This document shows, piece by piece, positions 9,175-18,336 of a stretch of 64,000 nt of DNA (positions within the stretch are counted from its first letter, which is position 1; every line of letters begins with the position of its first letter). The notes under the pieces were generated by a model that was not told the origin of the DNA, ran no database searches, and worked only from the letters and a program-made list of their open reading frames with translations. The DNA is taken from NCBI RefSeq assembly GCF_041538045.1, contig NZ_JBGOSE010000010.1, positions 62,001 to 126,000 on the forward strand. The letters run 5' to 3'. This DNA is from Aliiglaciecola sp041538045 (GTDB lineage Bacteria; Pseudomonadota; Gammaproteobacteria; Enterobacterales; Alteromonadaceae). The position numbers and the translations under genes are program-made.

Positions 9175-10188
9175 CTAGTGGGTTTGGCCTAATTGTGCTT
9201 TGCTGTCAATTAGCGCTTTTTTGTCGTCTGCATTTAAAAACGCAGCTTTAACGCCATTAAGCTGAATAGTTTTTAGTTGCTGCTCTGAAATACCCAGTAC
9301 CTCGTTAGCAACTTTATACTCATGGGCAATATCAATATTAGAGACCGCAGGATCATCAGTGTTTAAGGTAACTAACACCTGGTGTTGTAAAAAAGTCGCC
9401 AAAGGATGGTTTTTTAAATTTTTTATCGTCGCCGTTTGATAATTCGAGGTTGGGCAGGACTCAATCGCTATTTTATTATCAACCATGTATGCCAACAACT
9501 TTTCATCTTGAACAGCAGTAACACCATGTCCAATGCGGCTAGCGCCTAGTTTATAAATGGCATTCCAAATGCTTTGTGGACCATCGGCCTCTCCGGCATG
9601 TACCGTAATATACCAATCTGCATCCCTCGCTTTAACAAAATGATCGGTGAATAGTTCCGCAGGATAACCCAATTCATCGCCTGCTAGATCTAGGGCGACA
9701 ATCTCATCTTGATAGTTGAGTAAAGCGTTAAGCTCTTGCATACATACATCGGCACCAAAAGTACGACTTAAAATGCCAATTAAATTCGCTTTTACCTCAA
9801 AATCTTTTTCACCGGCTCTGACCCCATCAATAACAGCGGCAATCAAATCAGTCATATTTAAATCATGAGATTGAGCCATATAATATGGCGAAAAGCGCAG
9901 CTCTACGTAATCTAGACGACTATTTTTAGCATCTCGCATATTTTCATAGGCCACTTTATAGCAGGCGTCGTAGTCAGCTAATACCGACACACCCACATCA
10001 AGCTTGGCTAAAAACGCCAGTAAATCACTGGTTTTATCATGAATTTGAGTAAGTTGCTCCACATCTTGCAAGGACTTAGCTGGTAACGCTATTTGATGTT
10101 TTTGCGCAAGCTCCCAAATAATATGGGGTTGAATATTTCCGTCTAAGTGACGATGTAAATCTACTAATGGAAGCGTGTAATCTATCAT
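9175..10188 (-). CDS. add: Adenosine deaminase
   Basis: Add hydrolyses adenosine (and deoxyadenosine) to inosine plus ammonia in purine salvage. The 337-residue protein has the complete zinc site and catalytic set of the family: H12 and H14 in LHRHLDG, H197 and E200 in VHAGEADG, H221 in IGHGV, and D278-D279 in LNTDDPA. Length is normal. It lies 45 bp downstream of the response-regulator gene on the same strand, so the two may share a transcript, though a functional link is not evident. Adenine deaminase is less likely because the HAGE and NTDDP contexts fit adenosine deaminases. Confidence 0.93.
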   Translation of the reverse strand: MIDYTLPLVDLHRHLDGNIQPHIIWELAQKHQIALPAKSLQDVEQLTQIHDKTSDLLAFLAKLDVGVSVLADYDACYKVAYENMRDAKNSRLDYVELRFSPYYMAQSHDLNMTDLIAAVIDGVRAGEKDFEVKANLIGILSRTFGADVCMQELNALLNYQDEIVALDLAGDELGYPAELFTDHFVKARDADWYITVHAGEADGPQSIWNAIYKLGASRIGHGVTAVQDEKLLAYMVDNKIAIESCPTSNYQTATIKNLKNHPLATFLQHQVLVTLNTDDPAVSNIDIAHEYKVANEVLGISEQQLKTIQLNGVKAAFLNADDKKALIDSKAQLGQTH

Positions 10189-10233
10189 CGTATTGACCCT
10201 GAAAAATGACCTATCTTCGAATTTACGTAATAT

Positions 10234-10872
10234 TTAGATATTTGACTGCAATTTTTCAACTAACAATACAGCTTGTGTTCTTGTATTAACTTTTAGTTTT
10301 TTAAATATTGCACTAGTATGCGCTTTAACTGTTGCTTCAGTAACGTCCATATCATAAGCAATTTGTTTGTTTAGCAAACCTTCTTGCAAATAATTCAATA
10401 CCTGAAACTGCTTTGGGGTTAATTCAGCCACTTTTAACGCAATTTCTTGCTGTTCACTTGAAATGCTATCAATTTGACTTTTTAATTCATCAGGCACCCA
10501 AGTTCCGCCATTAAGCACCGTATCTATTGCTTCTGCAATGGATGAAATGGCGGCAGATTTTGAAACAAATCCTTTGGCACCGTAACCGATGGCTTGAGAA
10601 ATCACCTTAGGATGATCGCTAGCAGAAATAACAATGACTGGGATTTCTGGGAAATCGCCACACACCCGAATAATACCGTAAAAATTCTCACAACCCGGCA
10701 TGCTTAAATCAAGCAAGATAATATCTATATCGGCACAAGTTTCTATTGAATCTAATGTTGTTTCGAGTGCATCTGATTCAACAAATGCCACTTCATTATA
10801 TAATGGACTCAAAGCACCTTTTAATGCTTCTCTGAATAACGGATGATCATCCGCTATTAGAAATTTAGGCAT
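10234..10872 (-). CDS. NarL/FixJ-family DNA-binding response regulator
   Basis: A 212-residue two-component response regulator. The receiver domain (about 1-120) has the acidic pair D8-D9 (IADDHPLFREAL), the phosphoacceptor D55 in ILLDLSMPG, the switch serine near 83 and K105. A LuxR-type helix-turn-helix follows (about 148-205: ELTPKQFQVLNYLQEGLLNKQIA, then EATVKAHTSAIFKKL). No histidine kinase gene is nearby, so its partner is elsewhere. The architecture resembles orphan regulators of the ErdR/CrbR type that control acetate use in related bacteria, but that assignment is only a guess. It may be co-transcribed with add. Confidence 0.85.
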   Translation of the reverse strand: MPKFLIADDHPLFREALKGALSPLYNEVAFVESDALETTLDSIETCADIDIILLDLSMPGCENFYGIIRVCGDFPEIPVIVISASDHPKVISQAIGYGAKGFVSKSAAISSIAEAIDTVLNGGTWVPDELKSQIDSISSEQQEIALKVAELTPKQFQVLNYLQEGLLNKQIAYDMDVTEATVKAHTSAIFKKLKVNTRTQAVLLVEKLQSNI

Positions 10873-11069
10873 GAAACTTCCCTTTTATCGTATTTATAAA
10901 TTTATCGTCAAAAGCTGTATTAGACTTTAGTCTATATTTACGCAAGTTTAAACTAAGTTTTTAAACTTGTGTTCATTATTTCAACCGTTTGAGCTTAATT
11001 TGCTAACACTGATCGCCACAGGTAGAATTGCCAAAATTTTTCTTTAATCGTGTTTGTGAGTTAAAAACG

Positions 11070-11798
11070 ATGAACCAAAAAGACGCGATATACTCGCAAC
11101 CTAAGTCTAAAGTTAACGATTTTTGTTTTGACGAGGCAGTTGCTCAAGTATTTCCAGACATGATCCAACGCTCTGTGCCGGGTTATAGCACGATAATTGA
11201 TAATATCGGCTTAATTGCCAATCGTTTTGCCCAGCAAGACAGTAATCTATACGATTTAGGTTGTTCCTTAGGTGCGGCAAGTTTAGCCATGCGTCGCAGC
11301 GTTAAACAGCCCAATTGTGAAATTATTGCCGTTGATAACTCCCCGGCGATGGTAGATAAATGTTTGTTGCATTTAAACGCCTTCAAATCAGATATTCCAA
11401 CCAAGGTGTATTGTAATGACATTCTTGATATTGAAATCGAAAATGCCTCTGTGGTTGTGCTTAATTTCACCATGCAGTTCATTCCCCCACCTCAGCGGGA
11501 TATGCTGATTGAAAAAATTTATTCGGGTATGAAGCCTGGTGGTGTGCTGGTGTTGTCAGAAAAAATTCGCCATGAAAACAGTTTGGCCAATGAGCTGGTA
11601 ATAGATTTGCACCATGAGTTTAAACGTAATAACGGATACAGCGAATTGGAAATTAGCCAAAAACGTTCAGCCATTGAAAACGTGATGTTAATTGACTCAT
11701 TAGAAACACATAAAAGCAGATTAGATAATGCTGGTTTTAAAAATTTCGTAATGTGGTTTTGTTGTTTCAACTTTACCTCAATGTTGGTGGTTAAATAA
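11070..11798 (+). CDS. cmoA: Carboxy-S-adenosyl-L-methionine synthase CmoA
   Basis: CmoA makes carboxy-SAM from SAM and prephenate; CmoB then uses it to build 5-oxyacetyluridine at tRNA position 34. Motifs: FDEAVAQVFPDMIQRSVPGY near the N terminus, the SAM-binding YDLGCSLGAASL, AVDNSPAMV, and VVLNFTMQFIPP. The frame opens at 11028, but the ATG at 11070 gives the family's usual start (MNQKD) and 242 residues. cmoB starts two bases after the stop, so the pair forms one operon. Confidence 0.95.
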   Translation: MNQKDAIYSQPKSKVNDFCFDEAVAQVFPDMIQRSVPGYSTIIDNIGLIANRFAQQDSNLYDLGCSLGAASLAMRRSVKQPNCEIIAVDNSPAMVDKCLLHLNAFKSDIPTKVYCNDILDIEIENASVVVLNFTMQFIPPPQRDMLIEKIYSGMKPGGVLVLSEKIRHENSLANELVIDLHHEFKRNNGYSELEISQKRSAIENVMLIDSLETHKSRLDNAGFKNFVMWFCCFNFTSMLVVK

Positions 11799-11800
11799 AA

Positions 11801-12772
11801 ATGGCTCATCAATGGTTTAAAGAATTTTATAGTCTCATTGCTCAATCGCCATTAAGCGAGTGGCTTGATGTCCTCCCAGGTCAAATTTCAGCATGGGAAA
11901 AGCAACAGTTACATGGTGATTATGCAAAATGGCAAAAACTGCTGAGCAAAGTGCCTAAAACAGAGGTTTCTACAGTCGATTTAAAATCTGCGGTTAAAAT
12001 TGGTACTGCAGAGGATATTGATGAATATACTAAGCGGCAAATAACAGGTTTATTGAAACAATTTAAACCTTGGCGCAAAGGGCCGTTTTATGTCCATGAT
12101 ATTTTCATTGATACGGAGTGGCGTTCAGATTGGAAATGGGATCGTGTTTTACCGCATATCGAGCCATTAAAAGACCGAACCGTTTTAGATATCGGTTGTG
12201 GTAGTGGATACCATATGTGGCGAATGTTAGGAGAGGATGCAAAATTTGTAGTAGGCATAGATCCAACCCAATTGTTTCTAATGCAATTCCAAACTATCAA
12301 GCATTTTGTTCCCAACCCCAACATTCATTTGTTGCCCATTGGCGTTGAGCAACTGCCAAACTTAAAGGCCTTTGATACTGTTTTCTCTATGGGCGTGTTA
12401 TACCACAGACGTAGCCCAATTGATTTTTTACAACAGCTTAAACAACAGCTTCGACCAGGGGGACAACTGGTCCTTGAAACCTTAGTGGTCGAAGGTGATG
12501 AACACACTGTTCTAATGGCCGGTGAGCGCTACGCACAAATGCGAAATGTGTGGTTTTTACCCAGCACTCAAGCCCTAACGGTGTGGTTAAAACGGGTTGG
12601 TTTTAAAGATGTCAAAGTGGTTGATGTTGGCCCTACAAGTTTGCAAGAACAGCGCAAAACAGAATGGATGGATAGTCAGTCATTAGCGGACTTTTTAGAC
12701 CCCGATGATCACACTAAAACCATTGAAGGATACCCTGCCCCTATCCGTGCCGTGCTAACCGCAACAATTTAA
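11801..12772 (+). CDS. cmoB: tRNA U34 carboxymethyltransferase CmoB
   Basis: CmoB transfers the carboxymethyl group of carboxy-SAM to 5-hydroxyuridine at wobble position 34 of tRNA, giving cmo5U. The protein is 323 residues, exactly the usual length. An N-terminal helical region precedes a Rossmann methyltransferase domain with the SAM motif VLDIGCGSGYHMWRML and GIDPTQLFLMQF, then FSMGVLYHRRSP and RPGGQLVLET. It is coupled to cmoA, two bases upstream. The downstream gene is convergent, with an inverted repeat in between. Confidence 0.95.
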   Translation: MAHQWFKEFYSLIAQSPLSEWLDVLPGQISAWEKQQLHGDYAKWQKLLSKVPKTEVSTVDLKSAVKIGTAEDIDEYTKRQITGLLKQFKPWRKGPFYVHDIFIDTEWRSDWKWDRVLPHIEPLKDRTVLDIGCGSGYHMWRMLGEDAKFVVGIDPTQLFLMQFQTIKHFVPNPNIHLLPIGVEQLPNLKAFDTVFSMGVLYHRRSPIDFLQQLKQQLRPGGQLVLETLVVEGDEHTVLMAGERYAQMRNVWFLPSTQALTVWLKRVGFKDVKVVDVGPTSLQEQRKTEWMDSQSLADFLDPDDHTKTIEGYPAPIRAVLTATI

Positions 12773-12799
12773 TAATGTGTGCTAAGTAGTATCTACTAG

Positions 12800-12824
12800 G
12801 TTAACCACTATAGGGGTGGTTAAC
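12800..12824. terminator. Inverted repeat between convergent cmoB and the cysteine-cluster gene
   Basis: GTTAACCAC and GTGGTTAAC form a perfect 9-bp stem around a 7-base loop, midway between two convergent genes. There is no clean T-run on either side, so it may be a weak or factor-dependent terminator. Confidence 0.4.
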
Positions 12825-12845
12825 GAGGCCTTTAGTATATTAAAT

Positions 12846-13247
12846 TTAAGAATAGTCTGAGGGGCGACTATCTTTCATTAATATATCAAGGGCTTTTTGG
12901 GCACTTTTTTGATCCGTTACATCCTTTATTTCAATCATTTCACATTCATCCCTGATCATTTCAGAAATAAGGCTGGGATAATGACGGCAATCTTCTGGTC
13001 TATTTTCATAGATGCTGCAAATGTATTTTTTAGGGGAAAGTGGATTTTGTTGGGGTTCAACTTCTAAAAATGGACAGGTTTTTAATCTGACACCTGACTT
13101 TGGATCAAACCATATTTGATTATGTTTCACAAAATCAAAAATTTCAGGGTTAAATAACTCCCACATGTCTATTTCTTCTTTGGAAGCACTCAGGTCCCCA
13201 CCACCGTACTTAATACAGCACTTTCCACATTGATTACAATCTTTCAT
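12846..13247 (-). CDS. YkgJ-type cysteine cluster protein
   Basis: A 133-residue protein of the YkgJ/UPF0153 cysteine-cluster family, expected to bind zinc or an iron-sulfur centre. Eight cysteines are visible: C-x2-C-x2-CC at residues 4-11 (CNQCGKCC), then one each in LKTCPFL, YICSIY, EDCRHY and DECEMI. The CRHYP context is typical of the family. The molecular role of these proteins is not established. It stands alone, convergent with cmoB, with about 75 bp to the next upstream gene. Confidence 0.8.
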   Translation of the reverse strand: MKDCNQCGKCCIKYGGGDLSASKEEIDMWELFNPEIFDFVKHNQIWFDPKSGVRLKTCPFLEVEPQQNPLSPKKYICSIYENRPEDCRHYPSLISEMIRDECEMIEIKDVTDQKSAQKALDILMKDSRPSDYS

Positions 13248-13323
13248 GGTTCACTAATTTTTAATCCAAGATAGCACTAGAGTGTAGCAAATACGGTGAA
13301 TTTGGGGCTGGTTAAATAGACGG

Positions 13324-13674
13324 TTAGCTTATCTCTGCTGCCACCACTGAAATTTCCACTAATAGTGCTTCACGAGCCATTTTAGCCGCCACACAAGCTC
13401 TTGCTGGAGCCTGTCCTTCAGGCACCCATGCATCCCACACTGCGTTCATAGCGGCGAAATAGCTCATGTCTTTAACGTAAATAGTTGCCGAGAGAAGGTG
13501 GTGTTTGTCACTACCTGCTTTTTGTAAAAGCTCATCGACTTTTTCCAGCATAGTAGTCGTTTGTTCAGTAATATCTTTTTCAGCGTCTTTGCAGACTTGT
13601 CCACACAGGTAAATGGTACCATTATGTTTAACAATTCGACTCATTCTGGCACTGGTTTCAATTCTTTCTATCAT
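13324..13674 (-). CDS. Cytoplasmic RidA-family protein (YoaB/RutC-like)
   Basis: A 116-residue RidA/YjgF/UK114 family member without signal peptide. Its pattern (TIYLCGQVC, then MNAVWDAWVPEGQAPARACVAAKMA and LLVEISVVAAE) is closest to the YoaB-like subgroup. The PARA arginine and the VEI glutamate, which bind the imine/carboxylate substrate in RidA enzymes, are present, so imine hydrolase activity is plausible. It is the last gene of a minus-strand run beginning with a TonB-dependent receptor and containing a second, exported RidA homologue; the 93-bp gap to that gene leaves operon membership uncertain. Confidence 0.82.
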   Translation of the reverse strand: MIERIETSARMSRIVKHNGTIYLCGQVCKDAEKDITEQTTTMLEKVDELLQKAGSDKHHLLSATIYVKDMSYFAAMNAVWDAWVPEGQAPARACVAAKMAREALLVEISVVAAEIS

Positions 13675-13767
13675 TATTTTAGGATCTGCTAAGTTGTAGT
13701 GCGGCGGAGAATAACACGAGAGCTAACCGAACTTAAACGACTATTGGTTAGCTCTCGCTTTATTAGC

Positions 13768-14232
13768 TTAAGCGTCCGCTGCTAAGGCCATACACTCAAT
13801 TTCAACTCGACCACCTAATCCTAGACCACTACCAGCAACGGCACTTCGCGCCGGTAACGATGTTTTGAAGTACTGCACATAAACTTTGTTCACCTCTCCC
13901 CATTCGTTAATATCCGCAAGAAACAAGGTGCATTTAATCACTTTGTCCATGCTGGAACCAAAACGCTCTAGGGTAGCCTTAATATTTTTTAAAACTTGAT
14001 GAGTTTCTGCAACTACACCACCTTCCACCAGTTTCAGTTGTCCGGGGATCACCCCCAACTCGCCGGATAAATATAAGATGCCGTTAGCCTCGACAGCTTG
14101 CGAAAATGGCAGATTTAACTGTTTAAACTCCTCGGAACTCAGTCTTTTAAGGCTGCTGGATTGTGCTGCAGCAAAACTGCTGACAACACAAAACAACAAA
14201 CTCACAATAGTCACACCATATTTCATACGCAC
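13768..14232 (-). CDS. Exported RidA-family protein
   Basis: A 154-residue RidA/Rid family protein with an N-terminal signal peptide (MKYGVTIVSLLFCVVSSFAAAQ, cleavage after AAA or AQ), so it should act in the periplasm, unlike ordinary RidA. The domain shows ANGILYLSGELGVIPGQ, TLERFGSSMDKVIKCTLFLADI and LPARSAVAGSGLGLGGRVEIECMA, keeping the arginine and glutamate of active Rid proteins. The start could be 14232 or the ATG two codons later. It lies 15 bp downstream of a secreted hydrolase gene and belongs to the same putative operon with a TonB-dependent receptor. Confidence 0.85.
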   Translation of the reverse strand: MRMKYGVTIVSLLFCVVSSFAAAQSSSLKRLSSEEFKQLNLPFSQAVEANGILYLSGELGVIPGQLKLVEGGVVAETHQVLKNIKATLERFGSSMDKVIKCTLFLADINEWGEVNKVYVQYFKTSLPARSAVAGSGLGLGGRVEIECMALAADA

Positions 14233-14247
14233 TCCTTTTGCTTGGTA

Positions 14248-15321
14248 CTATTTTAACAAATAGTTACTGGTGTATTGGGAAAGCAATAAATTAGAAAACC
14301 CATGGGTTTGTTTGTCTTGTCCCATAATATAACCTTCAGACATACAGGTTTGTTGCATTGCCCCCAAAATACGCAATCTAAAGTGGTATTTTTGTTCACG
14401 ATTAAGCTGTGAAGGAACTTCTATGGTTTTTCCGTTTATTTGCCAATCGCCATTGTCTAATAACACTTGCTGGCAAGGCGCTGGGTTTAAAGTCGCCACG
14501 AACTGTCTTGGTGTTGCCATTTCCCAACCATGTCCAGCACTGGGGAAAATTGTACTGCCGATGGCTGAACCTGCACCACGCAATTGATTTTCAATACGTG
14601 CGCAGGCTTCTAAATCATTGGACTTATCTTCTGCACCGCGCAGGCTAAATAATGGTGCGCCTGTAGTTTTAGCGGTTTGCAGATCGAAATGACAAGGACC
14701 GTAATAATCTAAATGCAAGGCAAAGGGAGGAACTTCGGCAGTCATATTTTGATAAATACGATTATCTAAGGCGGCACGCGTAGCCATACCACCATAAGAG
14801 AATCCCATTAAACCGATTTTTTGAGGTTTAATAGCAGGATGTTGATTGAGGAAATTTAACGCGCTATACGCATCGGCAACCTCATCAGCATCACTTACAA
14901 CGGCCACTCTTAGTCCATAAGGCGTCTCTTCCGTTACGCCCCTAGCGCCATAGGAATTAACCACTAAACCTGCAATACCATGATCCGCCATCCATTGACC
15001 ATAGGCTATTTCACGGCTAGGCAGAATACCGCCGCTACCGTGAAGGATGACCATTGCTGGCACTGGGTTTTCGGCACTAGCCCCTTTAGGCAAAAACAAT
15101 CGTCCGTGAACAGTGGTTGCCGCAAGCTGCTGTTCCGGTAAAACCAACCATTTATAATCTCCAGGTGTGACCGAAGAAAAATAAACATCACCAACCGTAT
15201 CCCCACTCACCTCAGTAATTGCCGGATAATCTGGAAAATCAGGTAATGGTGGCGGTTGCCTTTTCTCCTGGGCTGCAGAAGAAAAGCATACCAATGAAAA
15301 ACAAATTAAAAGTGCGCGCAT
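14248..15321 (-). CDS. Secreted dienelactone hydrolase-like alpha/beta hydrolase
   Basis: A 357-residue alpha/beta hydrolase of the dienelactone hydrolase type with a short signal peptide (MRALLICFSLVCFSSAAQ). The catalytic triad is visible: nucleophile S175 in GFSYGGMA, D232 in RGAEDKSND and H264 in SAGHGWEM; an oxyanion-loop motif VILHGSGGI lies around residues 91-99. The C-terminal region beyond about 275 contains three further cysteines and is specific to this subgroup. It starts 10 bp after the TonB-dependent receptor stop, and probably cleaves an ester or lactone brought in by that receptor. The actual substrate is unknown. Confidence 0.8.
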   Translation of the reverse strand: MRALLICFSLVCFSSAAQEKRQPPPLPDFPDYPAITEVSGDTVGDVYFSSVTPGDYKWLVLPEQQLAATTVHGRLFLPKGASAENPVPAMVILHGSGGILPSREIAYGQWMADHGIAGLVVNSYGARGVTEETPYGLRVAVVSDADEVADAYSALNFLNQHPAIKPQKIGLMGFSYGGMATRAALDNRIYQNMTAEVPPFALHLDYYGPCHFDLQTAKTTGAPLFSLRGAEDKSNDLEACARIENQLRGAGSAIGSTIFPSAGHGWEMATPRQFVATLNPAPCQQVLLDNGDWQINGKTIEVPSQLNREQKYHFRLRILGAMQQTCMSEGYIMGQDKQTHGFSNLLLSQYTSNYLLK

Positions 15322-15331
15322 ATTATTCTCC

Positions 15332-17587
15332 TCAGAAGCTATAAACCACTTCTACACCATAAGTGCGAGGCTCTTGATAATTTGTAGTAACAGTGCCAAA
15401 AAAGTCTTTGCGATTATCGATAGGATCACGCACATCAGCTAGGTTACGTCCCCAAAGGTAGGCTTCCCAACCATTATTAGTACCGAGTAAACCGATACGC
15501 GCGTTAACTAGAGTGATGCTATCTACATGACCAAAATCGACCACAGTGCCATCCGCCAGTGTCGCAGTTTCGACATTATCAACTGTAGTAAAGAAGCCAC
15601 TACTGTGAGTCACATCTAAACGTAAGGTTAAGTCAGCATTAATTGCACTGATTTCAGTAATATATTGCGCACCTAATGAGAAGTTACTGTCTGGTGCATT
15701 AATAAGGTCTTTTCCTTCGGCATTGCCACCACCTGTTAAGCCTCCTGGGAAGCTATCAAACTCGGTATCTAACAACCCCATGCTCGCTTGTATTTCTAAG
15801 TTACTAATAGGTCTATAGGTCATTTCAAGTTCAAAACCTTTACTCGTCGCCTTGGCTGCATTACGAATTGAAATCGATGAAGCTCCATTACCTAAGTCAA
15901 TGAATTGATTAACCTGATAGTTTTTAAACTCAGAATTAAATGCTGCGAAATTTAAAATTAAGCTATTACGATAAAAATTACCTTTCAAGCCCAACTCTGC
16001 GCTGCCCACAGTTTCTTTATCGAATTGAATTCCTGCGGCTAAGTCAGCATTGGTGATGAAATCGAGGTTATAACCACCACTTTTGAAACCAGTCGAATAT
16101 TTAGCGTAACCATTTAATGATTTATTAAATGAATGATTAAAACTCAATGCATAAGAAATATAGTTATCACTGCGCGAATCGATAAGCTGACCATCGGTGC
16201 TGCCAATGCCAAAAATTCCTGAAGCAGAACCATCTAATAACCAGTCTAGATCTTTTTCTTCAGTGGTGTAGCGCAGCCCTAATGCCAAAGAACTGTCCTC
16301 TGATAGGTCGTAACCACCGTTAAAATAAGCCGCGTAGCTATCCGTTGTAACAAAACCGGTGTTAGTTACAACTGAACCTGGCACATTTCCTAACAAGAAT
16401 GACTGAGCGCCATTGATTGCATCACGACGTGTTTCGGCATCCTGACGATATAAATACAGGCCAGCTACGTAATCGAACGCTGACTCATCCTGAGGAGATA
16501 TAATTTGGAACTCTTGAGACCATTGCTCGTATTGGTCTGAATATTCTATGACCAGAAAATCAACCACTGAATAATCTGAGTCATTGCGGTAAAAAATGTC
16601 TGTATCTCGATATGCAGTAATAGATTTTATGTCATAACCACTGTCCATTTGATAAGACAAATCCATTGAGCCACCGACTATATCGCGTTTTTCATAGGTA
16701 TCAATGGTAGTGGCTACTTCGTATTTTTCAGGCGCGGCTGCATCCAGTGTATTACTGAATGTATCTGATATCGCTTCGCCTAAAAAGGATAAACGTTCCG
16801 TATTGAGGCCATCAATACTGAAATTTAATTCTAATTTATCAGATAATTGTGAACGGAACTGTCCCCGATAGGCTAACGCATCACGCTCGTTCAAATCGTT
16901 GCCAGTGGTTAGGTTTTTTATATAACCATCTCTGTCTAACTTAGTGACTGAGAATTTTGCGGCACTGGTGTCTGAAATTGGCAGATTAATCTGGCCTTGA
17001 ATTTCCCTTGCCCCCAAATTTCCAATAGACGCACTAAACTTTCCTTCTAGCTCGTCAGATGGTTTTTTCGAAATAAGGTTAATAGCACCGGCTACGGTAT
17101 TTTTGCCAAACAACGTACCTTGTGGACCACGTAAGACTTCTACTCGCTCTAAATCCAAAAGTTCTTGGTTTAGCGCCGGTGACTGACCAAGGTAAACCCC
17201 ATCTAGGTAAACCCCTACTCGGGTATCAAAGCCAATATTACGACTGTTGGCCCCCACCCCTCGAATGGTAATCGCAGAAGTAAAATCAGTGGTTCGGGTA
17301 ATCGATAAATTAGGGATAAAATCGGCTAACTCGGTTAATTGTGTAATACCAGTTTGATCAATACTGGCCGCACTGAAAGACGAAATGGCAATGGGGACTT
17401 CAGATAATTGTTGAGTTCTTTTTTGAGCTGTTACCACAACGACTTCATATTCTTCTTCGTTATCGCTATCAGTTGCAGGTGTTTGCTGTGCAATACTCGT
17501 GGATGAGAGAGCTAATGCAACACTGGCAACCACGGCTTTACGATAAATAGAAAACTTGCTGGGTAACTCTGTAGCTAGACTATTCAT
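15332..17587 (-). CDS. TonB-dependent outer-membrane receptor
   Basis: A 751-residue TonB-dependent receptor for active uptake across the outer membrane. After a signal peptide (KAVVASVALALSSTSIAQQ) comes a TonB-box-like EYEVVVVTAQKR, a plug domain with VPIAISSFSA, ITIRGVGANSRN, VYLDGVYLGQ and VEVLRGPQGTLFGKNTVAGAIN, and a beta-barrel ending in the aromatic terminal strand YGVEVVYSF. The ATG at 17587 has AAGGA upstream; the longer frame to 17641 lacks support. First gene of a run with a secreted hydrolase and two RidA homologues. The RGPQGTLFGKN signature is shared by many catabolic receptors and does not reveal the ligand. Confidence 0.92.
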   Translation of the reverse strand: MNSLATELPSKFSIYRKAVVASVALALSSTSIAQQTPATDSDNEEEYEVVVVTAQKRTQQLSEVPIAISSFSAASIDQTGITQLTELADFIPNLSITRTTDFTSAITIRGVGANSRNIGFDTRVGVYLDGVYLGQSPALNQELLDLERVEVLRGPQGTLFGKNTVAGAINLISKKPSDELEGKFSASIGNLGAREIQGQINLPISDTSAAKFSVTKLDRDGYIKNLTTGNDLNERDALAYRGQFRSQLSDKLELNFSIDGLNTERLSFLGEAISDTFSNTLDAAAPEKYEVATTIDTYEKRDIVGGSMDLSYQMDSGYDIKSITAYRDTDIFYRNDSDYSVVDFLVIEYSDQYEQWSQEFQIISPQDESAFDYVAGLYLYRQDAETRRDAINGAQSFLLGNVPGSVVTNTGFVTTDSYAAYFNGGYDLSEDSSLALGLRYTTEEKDLDWLLDGSASGIFGIGSTDGQLIDSRSDNYISYALSFNHSFNKSLNGYAKYSTGFKSGGYNLDFITNADLAAGIQFDKETVGSAELGLKGNFYRNSLILNFAAFNSEFKNYQVNQFIDLGNGASSISIRNAAKATSKGFELEMTYRPISNLEIQASMGLLDTEFDSFPGGLTGGGNAEGKDLINAPDSNFSLGAQYITEISAINADLTLRLDVTHSSGFFTTVDNVETATLADGTVVDFGHVDSITLVNARIGLLGTNNGWEAYLWGRNLADVRDPIDNRKDFFGTVTTNYQEPRTYGVEVVYSF

Positions 17588-17837
17588 TAAAGATTCCTTT
17601 TTGTTTATTTTGAATAACAAATCACTCTGTAGAACAAACAATGCTGCTCAGTTATCCCATGTTGATAGTATTTTCGCCACTTGGCAAGCTAAGTTGTTAA
17701 TGAAATTAGATAATTTGTTAATTCGGCTTGGAATATTTAGCGTGAAAACCGCTCTATTAGCAGCCAAATTTATAGATAAAGGGGGGACTGGAGAGGTTTA
17801 GCTTTGGTTAAATTAATGCCCACTGAGAACCCGAATA

Positions 17838-17862
17838 AAGTGAGCCTAGTGTCAGCTCACTT
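17838..17862 (-). terminator. Hairpin at the end of moaE
   Basis: AAGTGAGC and GCTCACTT form a perfect 8-bp stem with a 9-base loop, overlapping the moaE stop codon. A T-run is missing on the minus strand, so it is at best a weak terminator or an RNA-stabilising 3' end. Confidence 0.4.
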
Positions 17863-18336
17863 CGTCCATTTTTGCGCAGCGAGTTCATCTGATTGTCTTT
17901 TTTCAATCCAATGCTCACAACCTTCCCTTACTTCTTTTTTCCAAAATGGCGCTTGGTTTTTCAAAAAATCCATTAAAAATTGGCAGGCTTCAAAAGCCTC
18001 GCTACGATGTTGTGAACTTACCCCAACAAACACAATTTGTTGATTAATATCTAACATCCCTACTCGGTGAATAATAGTTATCGCCCCTAGTGACCACTTT
18101 TGTGAGGCTTGTTTAGCCAAGTCATCAAGCACCTTTTCTGTCATGCCAGGGTAATGTTCAAGAAATAATCCACTGACACTTTCGCCTAAATTCGTGTCTC
18201 GAACCAGTCCTGTGAAGGTAACAATTGCGCCATATTGGGTATCGAAATTTTTGAGGCGTTGGTACTCTTCCCCGTGCTCAAAATCAGACTGTTGAACCAA
18301 AATCGTGATTAACGGAGTTGATTTAATCATTATCAA
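17857..18336 (-). CDS. moaE: Molybdopterin synthase catalytic subunit MoaE
   Basis: MoaE, with MoaD, converts cyclic pyranopterin monophosphate into molybdopterin by inserting two sulfurs. The 159-residue protein has GAIVTFTGLVRD, LEHYPGMTEKVL, IIHRVGMLDI and SSQHRSEAFEACQFLMDFLKNQAPFWKKE, with the catalytic lysines in the last segment. The start overlaps the end of moaD by four bases. It is the last gene of the moaA-mobA-moaB-moaC-moaD-moaE transcript. Confidence 0.95.
   Translation of the reverse strand: MIMIKSTPLITILVQQSDFEHGEEYQRLKNFDTQYGAIVTFTGLVRDTNLGESVSGLFLEHYPGMTEKVLDDLAKQASQKWSLGAITIIHRVGMLDINQQIVFVGVSSQHRSEAFEACQFLMDFLKNQAPFWKKEVREGCEHWIEKRQSDELAAQKWTK

Noticed and set aside
8200..12830. 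Repeated GGTTAAC motifs (8216, 12800, 44290, 50172) as a dispersed repeat family
   Set aside because: Only the short core is shared and the flanks differ, so it is likely chance in AT-rich DNA.
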